From NCBI GenBank assembly GCA_038093515.1, contig JBBPSI010000015.1, positions 62,001-126,000 of the forward strand: 64,000 nucleotides of DNA, read 5' to 3'. A model generated the notes under the pieces. That model made no database searches, was not told the DNA's origin, and worked only from the letters and a program-made list of their open reading frames with translations. Source of the DNA: Butyriboletus loyo (Eukaryota; Basidiomycota; Agaricomycetes; Boletales; Boletaceae). Within the stretch, counting starts at the first letter, position 1. Every line of letters starts with the position of its first letter. The position numbers were made by a program, and so were the translations under genes. This document shows, one piece after another, positions 1 to 12,242 of the stretch.

Positions 1-3000
1 TTATTTTCTTATAGTTTTTGACAACCCCATCATTGCTCGAGCATCCACTGCCGGAATAGATGTATGGACGAGTCAGCGGAAGCAGACGTTCCGGTACGTC
101 TTGGATTTCGTTCGGGGACCCGCGTGTAATACCGTGTAGAGATGCCACTCGCGACTTATGGTATCATGGTTTTAATAATTACATGTCGAGAGGTGCGTTT
201 TTGGTGACCGCCCGCCCGTGACTTCGCCTGAAGACTTTGCAGCTTTCCCACTTGATGAGGTGACCTGGATTCAATAACGCGTCAACTACACGATACTAAC
301 TGACGCAAGCTCTCACCGCTTTCCTGTACAGGGAGAGGTCCGGACTGGGAGAACCCGTATGGTTGTTTTGTCATGTGGAGAACGACGCTAACATCAAACC
401 AGAGCGAACATAGCATTCAACGATGTTTCCGGAAATTTCTCCCTGACACTTGTTGATGTATTGGATACTCTGGTTGTACTCGATGATCCACCAGGCTTCC
501 AAGACGCGGTCAAAAATGTCATCGATTGGGTTTCTTTCGATGTGAATACAAAACCACAAGTATTTGAAACCACGATTCGTGTCCTCGGTGGCCTTCTGTC
601 TGGGCATATTTTTGCCAGCGAGCCAGACCAGCCGTTTTATCTTCCATGGTACCGGGGACAACTTTTGAATATGGCTCACGACCTCGGCAAGCGACTGCTA
701 CCTGCATTCGCGACGCCAACTGGGCTTCCGTATGCTAGGGTAAGTGTCATTTGCATTAGTTAGACCGTGAATTTTACATCTCCCCAGCTAAATCTGCGGC
801 ACGGTGTTCAAAGGGGAGAGGTTCTAGATACCTGTTAGTCGTTTCTATATTTCGGCGGCAATATCTCATTTGATTCCAGGTACCGCTGGGGCAGGTTCTT
901 TGATACTAGAGTTTGCTACTTTAAGTAGACTTACTGGCGATGAGCGTTTCGAGAAAGTCGCCTACAAAGCATATTTTGCACTATGGAACCGCAAGTCAGA
1001 TCTTGGTTTGGTGGCCAACACCATCAACATTTGGACCGGGGTCAGTAACATCTCCTTTCTCCTTCCTTTCCCGGTACTTATTTCTAGTCTAGTTATGGAT
1101 ACCTCCAGAAGTCACGGGAATCGGTGCTGGCATAGACTCTTTCTATGAATACGCACTGAAATGGTACATTTTAAGTGGTGGGTTATCCGCAACAATCACT
1201 ATGTTAATATCTTTCCTTATTATCACGTCATAGGGGAAGTTGAATTTTTGGATGTCTGGCAAGAAGGGTACGCAGCCGTCATGCGACACGTCCGCTCTCT
1301 CGACGGTCACTTGGTAAGGCCATGGTCACCTTTCTTTCTGCTACCTACCGATGACTGGCTTCAGTACCGCATTGTCAATCCACATACCGGAGACCAGGTA
1401 TATTCAACAATAGATTCACTCTCCGCCTTCTGGCCAGGTTTGCAGGTTCTCGGTGGTGATATTTCCAACGCCATCAAGTCTCATCTGACTTGTGAGTAGT
1501 TGCATGGCGTCGCATTCAGTCGTAGTTTAAACCTGCGTAGACTGGAACATATGGAGACGGCATTCGGGATTGCCTGAGGTGTGGGATGCACATGTTATGC
1601 AGGCGACATCCTTTCAATACCCCCTTCGCCCCGAATTCATTGAATCTACCTGGTACCTTTACAGGGTGAATAGCTGTGGTAACGACCTAACTCGCTATTG
1701 CTGATGGATTGATTAGGCCACACGAGACACCTACTACCTTGACGTTGGAGAGCGCATTTTGAAAGATATCATTATTAGAACGAAGGTAGACTGTGGACTT
1801 ACCGGAATCAAAGACTTACGGACCAATGCAAGGGACGACAGGATGGAGTCATTCGCGCTTTCAGAAACATTGAAGGTATTTCCCCCCCTCTTTCTTATCA
1901 ATGACGTTGGGGATGGATCTGATCTTGTGTCGTAGTATCTGTACCTTCTTTTCGACGAAGAAAATCGCCTGAACAGTGACGATTCGAATTATGTGTTGAG
2001 CACGGAGGGTCATATTCTCTCTCTTCCAACACATGCTCTCAAGCCTATGTCACCTGCGCGTCGAAGGCTTCGTAGGGAGGAAACTCTTCAGTGCCCTGCA
2101 TATCATCCTTTCCTAGGGTTTGTCCCAACTGGTCTCGTACGTGGTCTCGTGCGTGGAGTGGGCTCACGCCCCGACGTTGACTACGCAAGAGAGCTGACCG
2201 GACTGCGACCTCAACCATTGGACGAATACTATTGGTCCTTGGACGGCTGGTGTTCCTTACCTCAAGTAGATCCATTTGTGAGACCTGCTTGCTTGGCTAC
2301 TTGACACTTGAAAGCTTGACTCTTAAATTGTGACAGACGTATGACTTCATCATGTCCCCGGGAGGGCGCATAGTCGCGGAGGATCCAAATCCAGGAAACC
2401 AGAAGCTACAACTTGTGGCGGATGGATTCTTACTCCAGAACATCACTGGAATACGAGCTCATATCGTCACTCGCCTCGATGGAAAGGGATACGACATCAC
2501 TAAACGTGAGTGGATTTGTTCGGGTTATCAAGCTTGGAGCTCAGTTCGCTGCATTAGTCGGCCCACACTCTGTTCGGACTGGCCAGCTAGTGTATATCAA
2601 CGATACAGCACTGCTTATATCAGAAGATGAATTTAAGATTCCACGTATCCCTGACGTCCGTCTCCGCATATTTCTCGACACCATGGATCCCATGCTTCCA
2701 GCTCGCCCCGGGATGCTGGAATTGAATGCAGAATTTCACGTAACCGCCCACACTGCTACATTTGGTGCGGACGTAACCAAGGCAGGGAGTCTGAAATCGC
2801 TAATATTTGGGCGCGCTGAGGGGGTTCGGATTCGAAGAGATAGCACGAACCCACTTGGATGCCAGCCCTTTGATCAAGACTTTACTGGCGATACTGTGTT
2901 CGTATGGAGGGGTGGTTGCACCTTCCTAGAAAAGCTCATCTATGCTCGGGATGCAGGTGCCTCGGGGGTCATTGTTGTGAATACCGAAGACACACCCATT

Positions 3001-3270
3001 AACCCTTCGGCGACCTCAGACGAGGTAGCAGCAGCGGGCGAGGTCGACGACGTTGCGCTCGTATTGTTGCCACATAGGGCAGGGAAGAATATTGCTGCTA
3101 TGTTGGATGCTTCTGGTTTGTTTGGATACGGCAATGTTCTATTTTCCATTGACCCAGAAGGGTGGTCCGGTCGACCAAAGGTAGATAAAGAGGATGATCA
3201 AGGAGTCCAGATGCCGCATGTACTATACATTAACGGGCATCCCTTGCTGAACACCCGGTTGTTGGTATGA
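1..3270 (+). CDS. MNL1: EDEM/Mnl1-type ER alpha-mannosidase-like protein (GH47) with PA domain, 5' truncated
   Basis: GH47 proteins of the EDEM class trim mannose from misfolded glycoproteins in the ER so they can be degraded (ERAD). The reading frame is already open at base 2, so the start and any signal peptide lie outside the window. Conserved blocks can be followed exon by exon: [13 protein letters not shown] (about 147-185), [33 protein letters not shown] (about 416-475), [24 protein letters not shown] (about 880), [15 protein letters not shown] (about 1110), the [15 protein letters not shown] block (about 1850-1950) and STEGH (about 2000), the usual Ca-binding threonine region. About a dozen short introns are needed. 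The C-terminal part (about 2850-3140) is a protease-associated domain with [14 protein letters not shown] and [13 protein letters not shown], as in EDEM3-like proteins. The stop at 3268-3270 may be avoided by a further intron (GTATGA at 3265), so the 3' end is tentative. The family call is secure; the exon ends are approximate. Confidence 0.9.
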
Positions 3271-3741
3271 TACCTAATTTATTAGCATCGGTAATACCTG
3301 GACTTTTAACACACTTCTATCGTAGCTGGTATGTTATCCGCTTTCCACCAGGCAGAATGCAGATGAACAAAAGATCTTGCTCTGAGCTGTTTCATGTTGT
3401 TTCGCGTTTCAACGGAGGCTCGATTGGACTCTAATTCTAGCTTAAACGGCTAGATCTACTGATTTTCATATTTTAACCCGCTCCGTTCGGCATGTCACCT
3501 ACGCCGTTCGTCGTTTGATAGTTCTACCCCGACAGCGCTCTACTCTTGTGCCTGCTCTTCGGAAATTTCCTCTGATGGCGTCCGCAGCGATGATCACCCC
3601 GATATTCATGAGTAACGCCGCTACAGTGTCGGTGCTGTGCTACAGCCAACAGGTACATGTATAACATCGACACTATTCACAAAGGATCAACATAAATATT
3701 CCAAGAAAAATCTAACAATAAAGATAGGATTTTGACGCGGC
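3271..3741. other. Intergenic, convergent 3' ends
   Basis: This lies between the ends of the EDEM-like gene and the APRT gene, which converge. It probably holds both 3' UTRs and perhaps a last small exon of the mannosidase gene after the CGTAG at about 3325. I see no further coding block. Confidence 0.5.
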
Positions 3742-4454
3742 CTATTCCTGGATGATCGAATAAACAGGATCCTCAATGGTCCAGTTCTTGCGCAGTGCAG
3801 ATATTTCCACAATGAACAAGTACTCTAAGATGTTCCCACCATGCATGCGGACGAGTGCACCTGCCGCACTGGCAGAGCCGCCTAAGAAAGGGTGCAAGAC
3901 TGAGCGACGATGTCGACGTGGAGGCCGTAAACGCACACACCAGTAGCGATGAGGTCATCGACGACGACGACGTTCTGTCCGTGTCGGATAGCTCCGTCCT
4001 GCATTTCGAATACGTCCTATCGCAGAGAACCGATCAAGAGTGATAGGCGCAGAGAGACATGCAACGCACGGAGCCATACTCCTTCTCATACGACGCTTGC
4101 TTGCACGGTCCCGGAAGCTTTCCCTTTTTCCTCACTGGCACAAAGGCCGCGCCCAGTCGCAGAGCGACAAGTGGGCCGATAAGGAACCCTCTCGCGTCCA
4201 AGCCAACGACGACATCCACCTTCTTGCGCACCGATTTGGGTATCGTGTGGGAAGTGACGTGGTAGACAAAGTGGGTGATGAGTGTCTCGAATGCGACGGG
4301 GTCACGGAAAATGGGGAAGATGTCGAGGAAGACGACACCCTGGCGGTTCCCTGCTTGAGAACGAAACACAGGATGAAAGATAAGGAGGACATACTGGCTT
4401 GGGGAAATCTGGGTATCTGGTGACGATACTTTGCAATAAATCAATGTCAGACAT
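3742..4454 (-). CDS. APT1: Adenine phosphoribosyltransferase
   Basis: This enzyme salvages adenine: adenine plus PRPP gives AMP and pyrophosphate in the cytosol. The start ATG is at 4454-4452 and gives MSDIDLLQSIVTRYPDFPKP. An intron (GTATGT at about 4400) then leads into VVFLDIFPIFRDPVAFETL, VDVVVGLDARGFLIGPLVAL and RLGAAFVPVRKKGKLPG with an EKEYG loop. The PRPP-binding signature VVVVDDLIATGGSASAAGAL is split by a short intron inside the ATG-G step (about 3900-3945), and only splicing restores it. The protein ends in ALRKNWTIEDPVYSIIQE. Length is close to the usual 180 or so residues. The gene is convergent with the mannosidase gene. Confidence 0.95.
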
Positions 4455-4822
4455 GGCGGACCCCGGGCTCGGACGAGTTGGCCCTTTGGGTATGCGAGTG
4501 CAGGTGAGGGAAAAAAACTCGATCGAGGTTGGGTTGGATTACTTTTGGGTGCCGTGATCCGTCACGGAATCCAGGAATTTGAATTTTTCACGATTACAGA
4601 TAAACGTGAAGATGACAGCTTCTTTTGAACACGGTTGTCATGCAAGCACAGCCTCTCTTAGTAATCCTGACTCTTGGCTCTCAACATCAACCACAGCCGG
4701 GCGTGTTGCCATCGTAGCGTATTTCGCCCAGTGGCGTACATGAACTCGTTCCGCTCTTTGTCATAGATGGGCAGTACCCGCATAAGTAAAGTGAGGCCAT
4801 CGGCAGTACAAACGTAGACGTT
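4455..4822. other. Intergenic: APRT promoter and eS1 3' region
   Basis: Both flanking genes are on the minus strand, so this stretch holds the eS1 3' UTR (left) and the APRT promoter (right). A small inverted repeat CCGTGA-tccg-TCACGG lies at 4552-4567, about 100 bp upstream of the APRT start. Minus-strand bases 4822-4661 form an open frame in phase with the eS1 stop (see findings). Confidence 0.5.
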
Positions 4823-5789
4823 TTATACAGACTCCAGAATCTCAGGCTCCTTGAAGTCCTTCACCACCCGCGTGCCGGTCTCCTGTTAAAAACCGTCAGC
4901 ACAGTGGACCATCGACGAGTTCAAGAAACACCAACGTCAGTCGACTCGCCGTGAAGCTCAAGTAACTTTGTCACATCAAACTTGGGTGCCTTGAGGATCT
5001 TGGCCTTGCGGATGTAGACATTTTGTAGCGGGTAGATATTCCGGGTGTTCTTCTCGATCTCACGACCAATCGCCTCCGGAACAAACTTTTGTACCAACTC
5101 CTTCAAATCACAGCTAGTTGCCTCCCGAGTCATGATCTCGAACATCTTCTTGCGAATCTCGCGGATTTGACTCGTTTGGGCATACGTTGTTTTGCGCACT
5201 TGGTTTTGACGGCGCTTTGTGAAGGCGATGGCAAAGAGGCGGAGAAGGTAGCCATCCGTGGTCTTGACGTCGACGTGTGCCTCGATCAGAGTTTGCCATT
5301 TACGAACAAGGGAACGGAGCTTGTCCGAAGTAAAGTCCATGCCATGGAAGTTGGTGAGACAGTTCTTCCCCTGCACCTCATCGATCCGTAGCTTTATTTT
5401 TCGGAAGGACTGCTCCTCGTCCTTGTTAAGATCTGCGAGGGAGACCTCGATGATACGACCCTTTAGCGAGTCATTGGCATTCTCTGCAGAACATGATCAG
5501 GGGAGGAGTGGTAAACCAGAGAGGACGCGTACTCAATCCCTGTGATCGGTTGACAAGGGTCTTTCCGATGTTCTTGACCTCGAAGGTACTGGGTGCCTTA
5601 ATGTCATACCAATCTGAATAGAGCTGAAGTGGGGTTTATACTGAACATGAAAAGACATACCCTTGCGAGAGAAGGGGTCAACGACCTTTTTCTTGATACC
5701 TTTCTTACCCTTGGAGAGACGCTTGTTCTAGGAGAACGTAAGGCGACGGACAGCCGGGGGATGCATGGACGTACTTTTCCTACAGCCAT
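4823..5789 (-). CDS. RPS1: 40S ribosomal protein eS1 (S3a/Rps1)
   Basis: eS1 is a structural protein of the small ribosomal subunit, near the mRNA exit channel. The start ATG (5789-5787) encodes only MAVGK before the first intron, typical of fungal ribosomal protein genes. Further exons give [58 protein letters not shown], the long central exon at about 4921-5376 with [20 protein letters not shown] and [17 protein letters not shown], and the last exon [18 protein letters not shown] ending in TAA at 4825-4823. At least four introns are needed. Its divergent neighbour ATG10 starts 151 bp away. Confidence 0.96.
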
Positions 5790-5940
5790 GACAGGAGACG
5801 AAGTGAGCCGATAGTTGAACTGGCCGTGGTGTGTAGTCGACGCTGAGCTAGCTGCCGTGCGTGTGTGGTGGCCCAGCGGTGGCTTGAACCTTGATTCATG
5901 TGCTATTACAGGTGTTCGCACGCCACATTTCCTCAGAGCG

Positions 5941-6567
5941 ATGACATTGTCCCGCCCCCAGTTCGAGGCGGCGTGCAAAGCGTTTGTCCAACACCGACAT
6001 GACTGGGGTTGGGTAGAACACGCTGCGTTACCAGACTTTGGCTACATGTACCGAACGATCCCGCTTCAGATGCGTTCAGCCACCAGCGACCCACCCGAGT
6101 TTGCTGATGGTGACCCTGCGGCCGCAATGCCTTTGCCCGACCACCTCACTTGCCACCAATCCGTCGTGTTGTCTCCGACCTTCCAAGTTCCGACCTTTTA
6201 TTTTTCTGTGTATGACTCCGGTGCGTGAGATGTCTAATTGCCGCCTCCTCACTACATCACTTTCTCAGCTGGTTCACCCCTCGGCCTTTCGGAGATCGTG
6301 CACACCACCTTACTCCGCAGGCACGCAATCAATGGCATGGAAGTGACTGCCTTCTCGATAGGCGACTCGACCTCCAATTTTCCGCTTCTCTCATTCGGTG
6401 ATCATCCTTCTCTCGGCTCACAGTGTTGGTACCTGCATCCATGTGAGACGGGTCCTGCTGTTGAAGAGATGCTGGCAGCCTCCGACTCGCAGGACTTGGC
6501 CCGACATGTACGGTGGTTGGAAGCGTGGTTCCTAGTGCTTAGTTGTGTGGTAGACATCGGGGGATAA
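5941..6567 (+). CDS. ATG10: Autophagy E2-like enzyme Atg10
   Basis: Atg10 is the E2-like enzyme that conjugates Atg12 to Atg5 during autophagosome formation. The ATG at 5941 opens MTLSRPQFEAACKAFVQ. The core beta sheet is seen in FQVPTFYFSVYDS, an intron follows (GTGCGT at about 6222, CAG at about 6269), then GSPLGLSEIVHTTL. The catalytic cysteine lies in QCWYLHPCETGP (about 6421-6455), the HPC motif of Atg10 and Atg3. The protein ends with YLEAWF-like WLEAWFLVLSCVV. About 190 residues are predicted, normal for the family. The promoter is shared with eS1 on the other strand. Confidence 0.9.
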
Positions 6568-7080
6568 GCTGGCCATCGGACATGACTTTGTGCCTGCATG
6601 AGAGTGCAATTCACGTAGTCCATCGCCCCGCCCGACATGGCCGGATCTCACGCGCACATTGCTTTATTCCCCGAACCTGATCACGGTTCATCGCCAACTT
6701 GCAGTCTTACGATCGCACGTGTTTATTACCGGTAGCGGTGCTGCCTTTCAATTACTCTGCTGCCGAGTTTATATAACAATCTTTTACGTGAATAAACTGA
6801 TGCCGGACGCCATTATCGCGGGGATCGGGTAAATTCACGACGGCGATTACCCACCATTTGATTCGAAATCTCGAATTTGCCAGGTGCGTTGGCGGGCAGA
6901 GGACGTTTCCAGGTCACCGGGGGGTGGCGTGGAGGAGCCTGGCGCGTTTCGTCTCGGGGCAAAGCCTGGGAATCCGGAGAACGTTCCCCTTCATCTGTCG
7001 CGGAGCGTGCCGATAACATTTGTTGCAGGTTTCAAGCAGGTTTTAATAAATTGATAAAAGTTTTAAAGGCTTTGTGATCC
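6568..7080. other. Intergenic: ATG10 3' region and thiolase promoter
   Basis: No coding block is recognised. It probably contains the ATG10 3' UTR and the promoter of the downstream acetyl-CoA acetyltransferase. A pyrimidine-rich stretch directly surrounds the thiolase start. Confidence 0.5.
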
Positions 7081-8582
<1,502 letters not shown>

Positions 8583-9070
8583 AGGGGAATGTACCTAGCG
8601 TTGTACGAATAATGATATATATATATTCGTTTGAACCTACTCAAAGTCTCGATCGAGTCACCTGAGTGACTTCCTATACAGGATGGGAACTCGTTGTAGT
8701 CACAAGATGTCACATAAGGTCACAACTAGACAGATTAGGTGTGTCAGCAAGTGCCAGTGCAAATTCTGCCCTGCCAGCTCAGACTCTGGATAACGAGCAA
8801 CCTCGAAACAAGCGAAGGAAGCTGTAGCTTCATTTGCTGCAGGTACAGTTGCTGCCCATGTTGCCTCCTCTACTGACAACATGACTCAATCCTCACTGGG
8901 CAAATGTGGATTGAACTTGTTGGCAATGACACTATCAACGACGAATGCCATTTTGTGCAAGAATGGAAAGGTTGTACTACCCACTTTGCAGTATCTGGAT
9001 GGGCCTAGAATCAAACTTGTCGTCACTTGCCTCAGACCACAATGAGCAGCAGGTTAATTTGCAGGATGCC

Positions 9071-9091
9071 TCACACAGTGTCACTGTGTGA
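9071..9091. repeat. Perfect inverted repeat (10-bp arms, 1-bp centre)
   Basis: TCACACAGTG, one T, then CACTGTGTGA: the arms are exact reverse complements. It could be a dimeric transcription-factor site or a hairpin. No function can be assigned from sequence. Confidence 0.8.
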
Positions 9092-9254
9092 CTATCAGCC
9101 ACCCAAACCGTGCGGAACGGACATTTATTACGCATAATGGGTAACTACTCCCGTTCCCGTTCATTTTTGGCAGGGAGCGGGTAGCTACCCAGGTGACCCG
9201 AACGGTATAATTGGTCTGCGCCACTCGTCTGAGGTATGTCAGGAAATGGGAACT

Positions 9255-9278
9255 CAAGTCCCTCCCCAAGTCCCTCCC
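9255..9278. repeat. 12-bp tandem duplication
   Basis: Two adjacent exact copies of CAAGTCCCTCCC lie in the promoter region of the permease gene. The C-rich unit resembles a zinc-finger binding site, but that is inference. Confidence 0.75.
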
Positions 9279-9451
9279 AGACCCTTGCACTCACGCTAAA
9301 AATGCTTCCACCCTTATCTTTCCGTTGAATTCCGTTGGTTGGCGTCTGCGCGCCAATCGTTATCGTTAATGTGTCGTGCGAGACCATAACCACGAGCACC
9401 TCAGAGGTTCATAAACGGCTTGAAACTCGTAACGTGGTGCCTACCTTCCCA

Positions 9452-11945
9452 ATGTCTTCTGAGCCTGACACGTTGAAGAACTTCAAGGAGTTCGAGAAGA
9501 ATTCTCAACTTCCTGAGCATTTCGAGGAGAAGCCCGATTCGGGCTCTTTCGGTGCAACAGACGGAGATGAGGCCTTGCAACTTGTCGGCGCCGAAGCTAA
9601 AGAGCATTTCAGCGACGAGTTCAACAGGAAGCTTCGAAGGAAATTGGTACGTGCTTTGAATGTCGGTTGCGGATTGTTGCCAACAATGTACTGCTGTAAT
9701 GTAGGACTTTGTCATCCCAACGATATCCGCAGCAATATACTTCACCCAATTCCTGTACGCCCCACTGCACGATTTCTATCCCGTAACCACTCACATGCTT
9801 ACGTCTAGCGACAAGACCTCTCTGAACTATGCAAGGCGAGAGACAGTGTAATTGAATCTAACTAGTCTCATACCAAGTTTTCACAGTGTCATGGGCTTTC
9901 CCATCGTGGGCCAGGTGAAACAAATCTTTTACGAGTGTCACATCCCTTGGCTTATCTTCCCTGCAGCACTACAATCTAGTATCCATGGCCTTTTATCTCG
10001 GTAAAGTTATCATCTTGTCTGAGCTTCCGTCTGACGGATACTAGGATCCCTGTCCTGGCAATTTCCTACCGTGTACATTTCCCAGAAATTGAGATTGGCC
10101 AAGTATCTGGGTAAGGATGCACCGTTGGTCTGGAAGTTATTGTTGATAGCGTCCAAGGCGTCAACATCGTTCTCTGGGGAATGCTACTCATGCTGCACGC
10201 ATCTACCAATAACTTCGGGGCTTTCTTTGCCCTGCGTTTCCTTCTGGGTATGTTATTCGTCTCTCTATTTCAGTTTTGCGGGTTAATATCGTTTCAGGGA
10301 TGTGCGAATCTTGCGTGGCCCCCTGCTTGGTTTTGATTATCACCATGTTCTACAAGAAGGACGAGCAGGTTCGCTGAGATTCCCAAAGCTCCGTGAGCAC
10401 ACGACTCATGACGTGTCTAGGCCACCAGGATTTCTTGGTTTTATGTCATGGTCAGGGGATCACATACCAGTTCTGCAAACACTCGTTCATATTCCCACAG
10501 AATGGCCTCACATCGATATTTGGAGGCTTCGTTGCTTACGTTAGTCGGGCATAATGGCATTCGACGACTTTGCTCACGATGACGTTACAGGGTATTTCAT
10601 ACTACAACGGCAAGCTTATTCCGTCATACAAGATCGTTTTCCTGTTCTTGGGCGGGCTGGCGATTGTCGTCGGAATCATTACTTTGATTGGGCTTCCTGA
10701 TTCTCCTGTCCATGCTCGAATGCTAAGCAGAGAGGAACGAATCGCTGCTTTGGAGCGAGTTCGTAACGACCAAGGAGGGACAGAAAACAAGACTATCAAG
10801 AAGGAACAGATCAAGGAGGCCCTCACCGACATTAGGACTTGGTTGATAGTGTTGTCGACATTGCTCAGTATGTGCGTCGCGACGCCTCTTATCACGCGAT
10901 TGACGTATCCTGTAGCGAGCATTCCTAATGGCGCGCTGAGTAACTGTAGGGTGGTCCGTGACAGTCGATCTCGATAGAGTGCTCACTTGCTTTCCCAGTT
11001 AGCAACATTGTCATCAAGAGCTTTGGATATACGTATGTCACTGTAAAAGCAACGAATCAACTAGAGATTTGAATCGATGGATCTAGATCGAAACAAACGT
11101 TGATTCTCTCCACGCCCATAGGTGCCCTCTTTTCATTAATGATCCTGTTTTGCGGTTGGTATTCAGACAAGAAGGTACGACTTATGCATCTTCTATTGGT
11201 GTTGCCGTGACTAATTGTTCTACTCAGAACGAGCGGATGACACCCATCGTCATCGCTTTGATACCCACTATCATAGGTACAGGTGAGCAACAACGGGTAG
11301 CTCCTTCTCTCCCGATGCTATCTGTTTGCCAGCGATCATGGTTGGGCTGCAAGGCACCGGGCACAAGAGCGCGCTTTTATTTGGTACAAACTGGGTTCCT
11401 CCCACATTACACGTTTGTTGAGTCGATCCCCAGGATCCTACTTGACGGGAACGTTTGGTAGCGCCTTGTCGACCATCTATGCCTATAACGCCAGTAACAC
11501 GAGCGGTCATACCAAAAAGGTCGGTCGCCTGCCTCTTTCACGTCATTCTGATGCCCTTATCGTATCAAACAGGTTACCATAAATGCGATGACAATGGCGA
11601 CCTTCAGTGTGGGCAATATCATCGGTACGGAAATTTTTCAACCGAAGGACGCCCCTGCATACATCCCGGGTAAGATTGCAATCATGATACTCCTAGCCGT
11701 GCAGTTCTTCGTGTCCTTTACTATCCGTTGGATCAACCTCCGTTTGAACAAACAACGCCAGAAGAAGTTAGCGGAGGAAAAGGCGCTTCATGGATGGAGT
11801 GATGCGGATGTCCAGCGGGAAAGGGAACGACATGCGTTTGCCGATCTGACGGACAAACAGTGAGTGAAAGTTTTGTAACGGCTTCTGGATGGGAATTTGA
11901 TGGTTTTTTCTCAAAAGGAACCTGTTCTTCGTTTACACGGCATAG
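9452..11945 (+). CDS. MFS transporter, allantoate permease (Dal5-like, ACS) family
   Basis: This is a plasma-membrane anion:cation symporter of the Dal5/Tna1 type, likely importing an organic anion or small nitrogen compound; the substrate cannot be read from sequence. The ATG at 9452 opens a soluble N-terminus. Membrane blocks follow across at least thirteen short introns: DFVIPTISAAIYFTQFL, DKTSLNYASVMGFPIVGQ, NLVSMAFYLGSLSWQFPT, NIVLWGMLLMLHAST, ALRFLLGMCESCVAPCLVL, VFLFLGGLAIVVGIITLI, LPDSPVHARMLSREER, TSIPNGALSNFSNIVIKSFG, LILSTPIGALFSLMILF, GTAIMVGLQGTG, SYLTGTFGSALSTIYAYNAS, ATFSVGNIIGTEIFQPKDAP. The last exon (about 11900-11945) gives NLFFVYTA. All twelve helices can be placed and no internal stop remains after splicing, so it appears intact. 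One intron (9836-9886) seems to use a GC donor. Confidence 0.88.
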
Positions 11946-12242
11946 CGTCATGTGTCAACTGATGATTAAGTGCAATAGTTGCACTCGGTAACTTGAGGTT
12001 TGGGAATCAGAACTCTGTACGCTAGTCTTACGAAATTCGTTGACCATAAGTCATTCGTCTATGAAACTTTATCGCAACGTGAATTCCACGGTATCGTGGA
12101 TGGGGTGTACATAAAGCCTGACCTACATAACGCTTTCTCACCCCCGACTCCCCTCCCTTTCACACCAGCCATTCAGTATAGATCCCCAAGCTTATTCAGC
12201 TGTCGTCTGTAACGAAAGGGCTGAGTCGCTGCTCAATGAGGC

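Larger units (their letters stand above)
8583..9451. other. Intergenic, 870 bp, no gene seen
   Basis: This separates the thiolase from the permease, both on the plus strand. I found no conserved protein block on either strand. It contains a perfect 21-bp palindrome (9071-9091) and a 12-bp tandem duplication (9255-9278), the latter about 175 bp before the permease start. Confidence 0.45.

Noticed and set aside
2500..2560. A 27-bp micro-intron in the EDEM-like gene
   Set aside because: A longer intron from the GTGAGT to GCATTAG (about 52 bp) also restores frame and gives the better family match [13 protein letters not shown].
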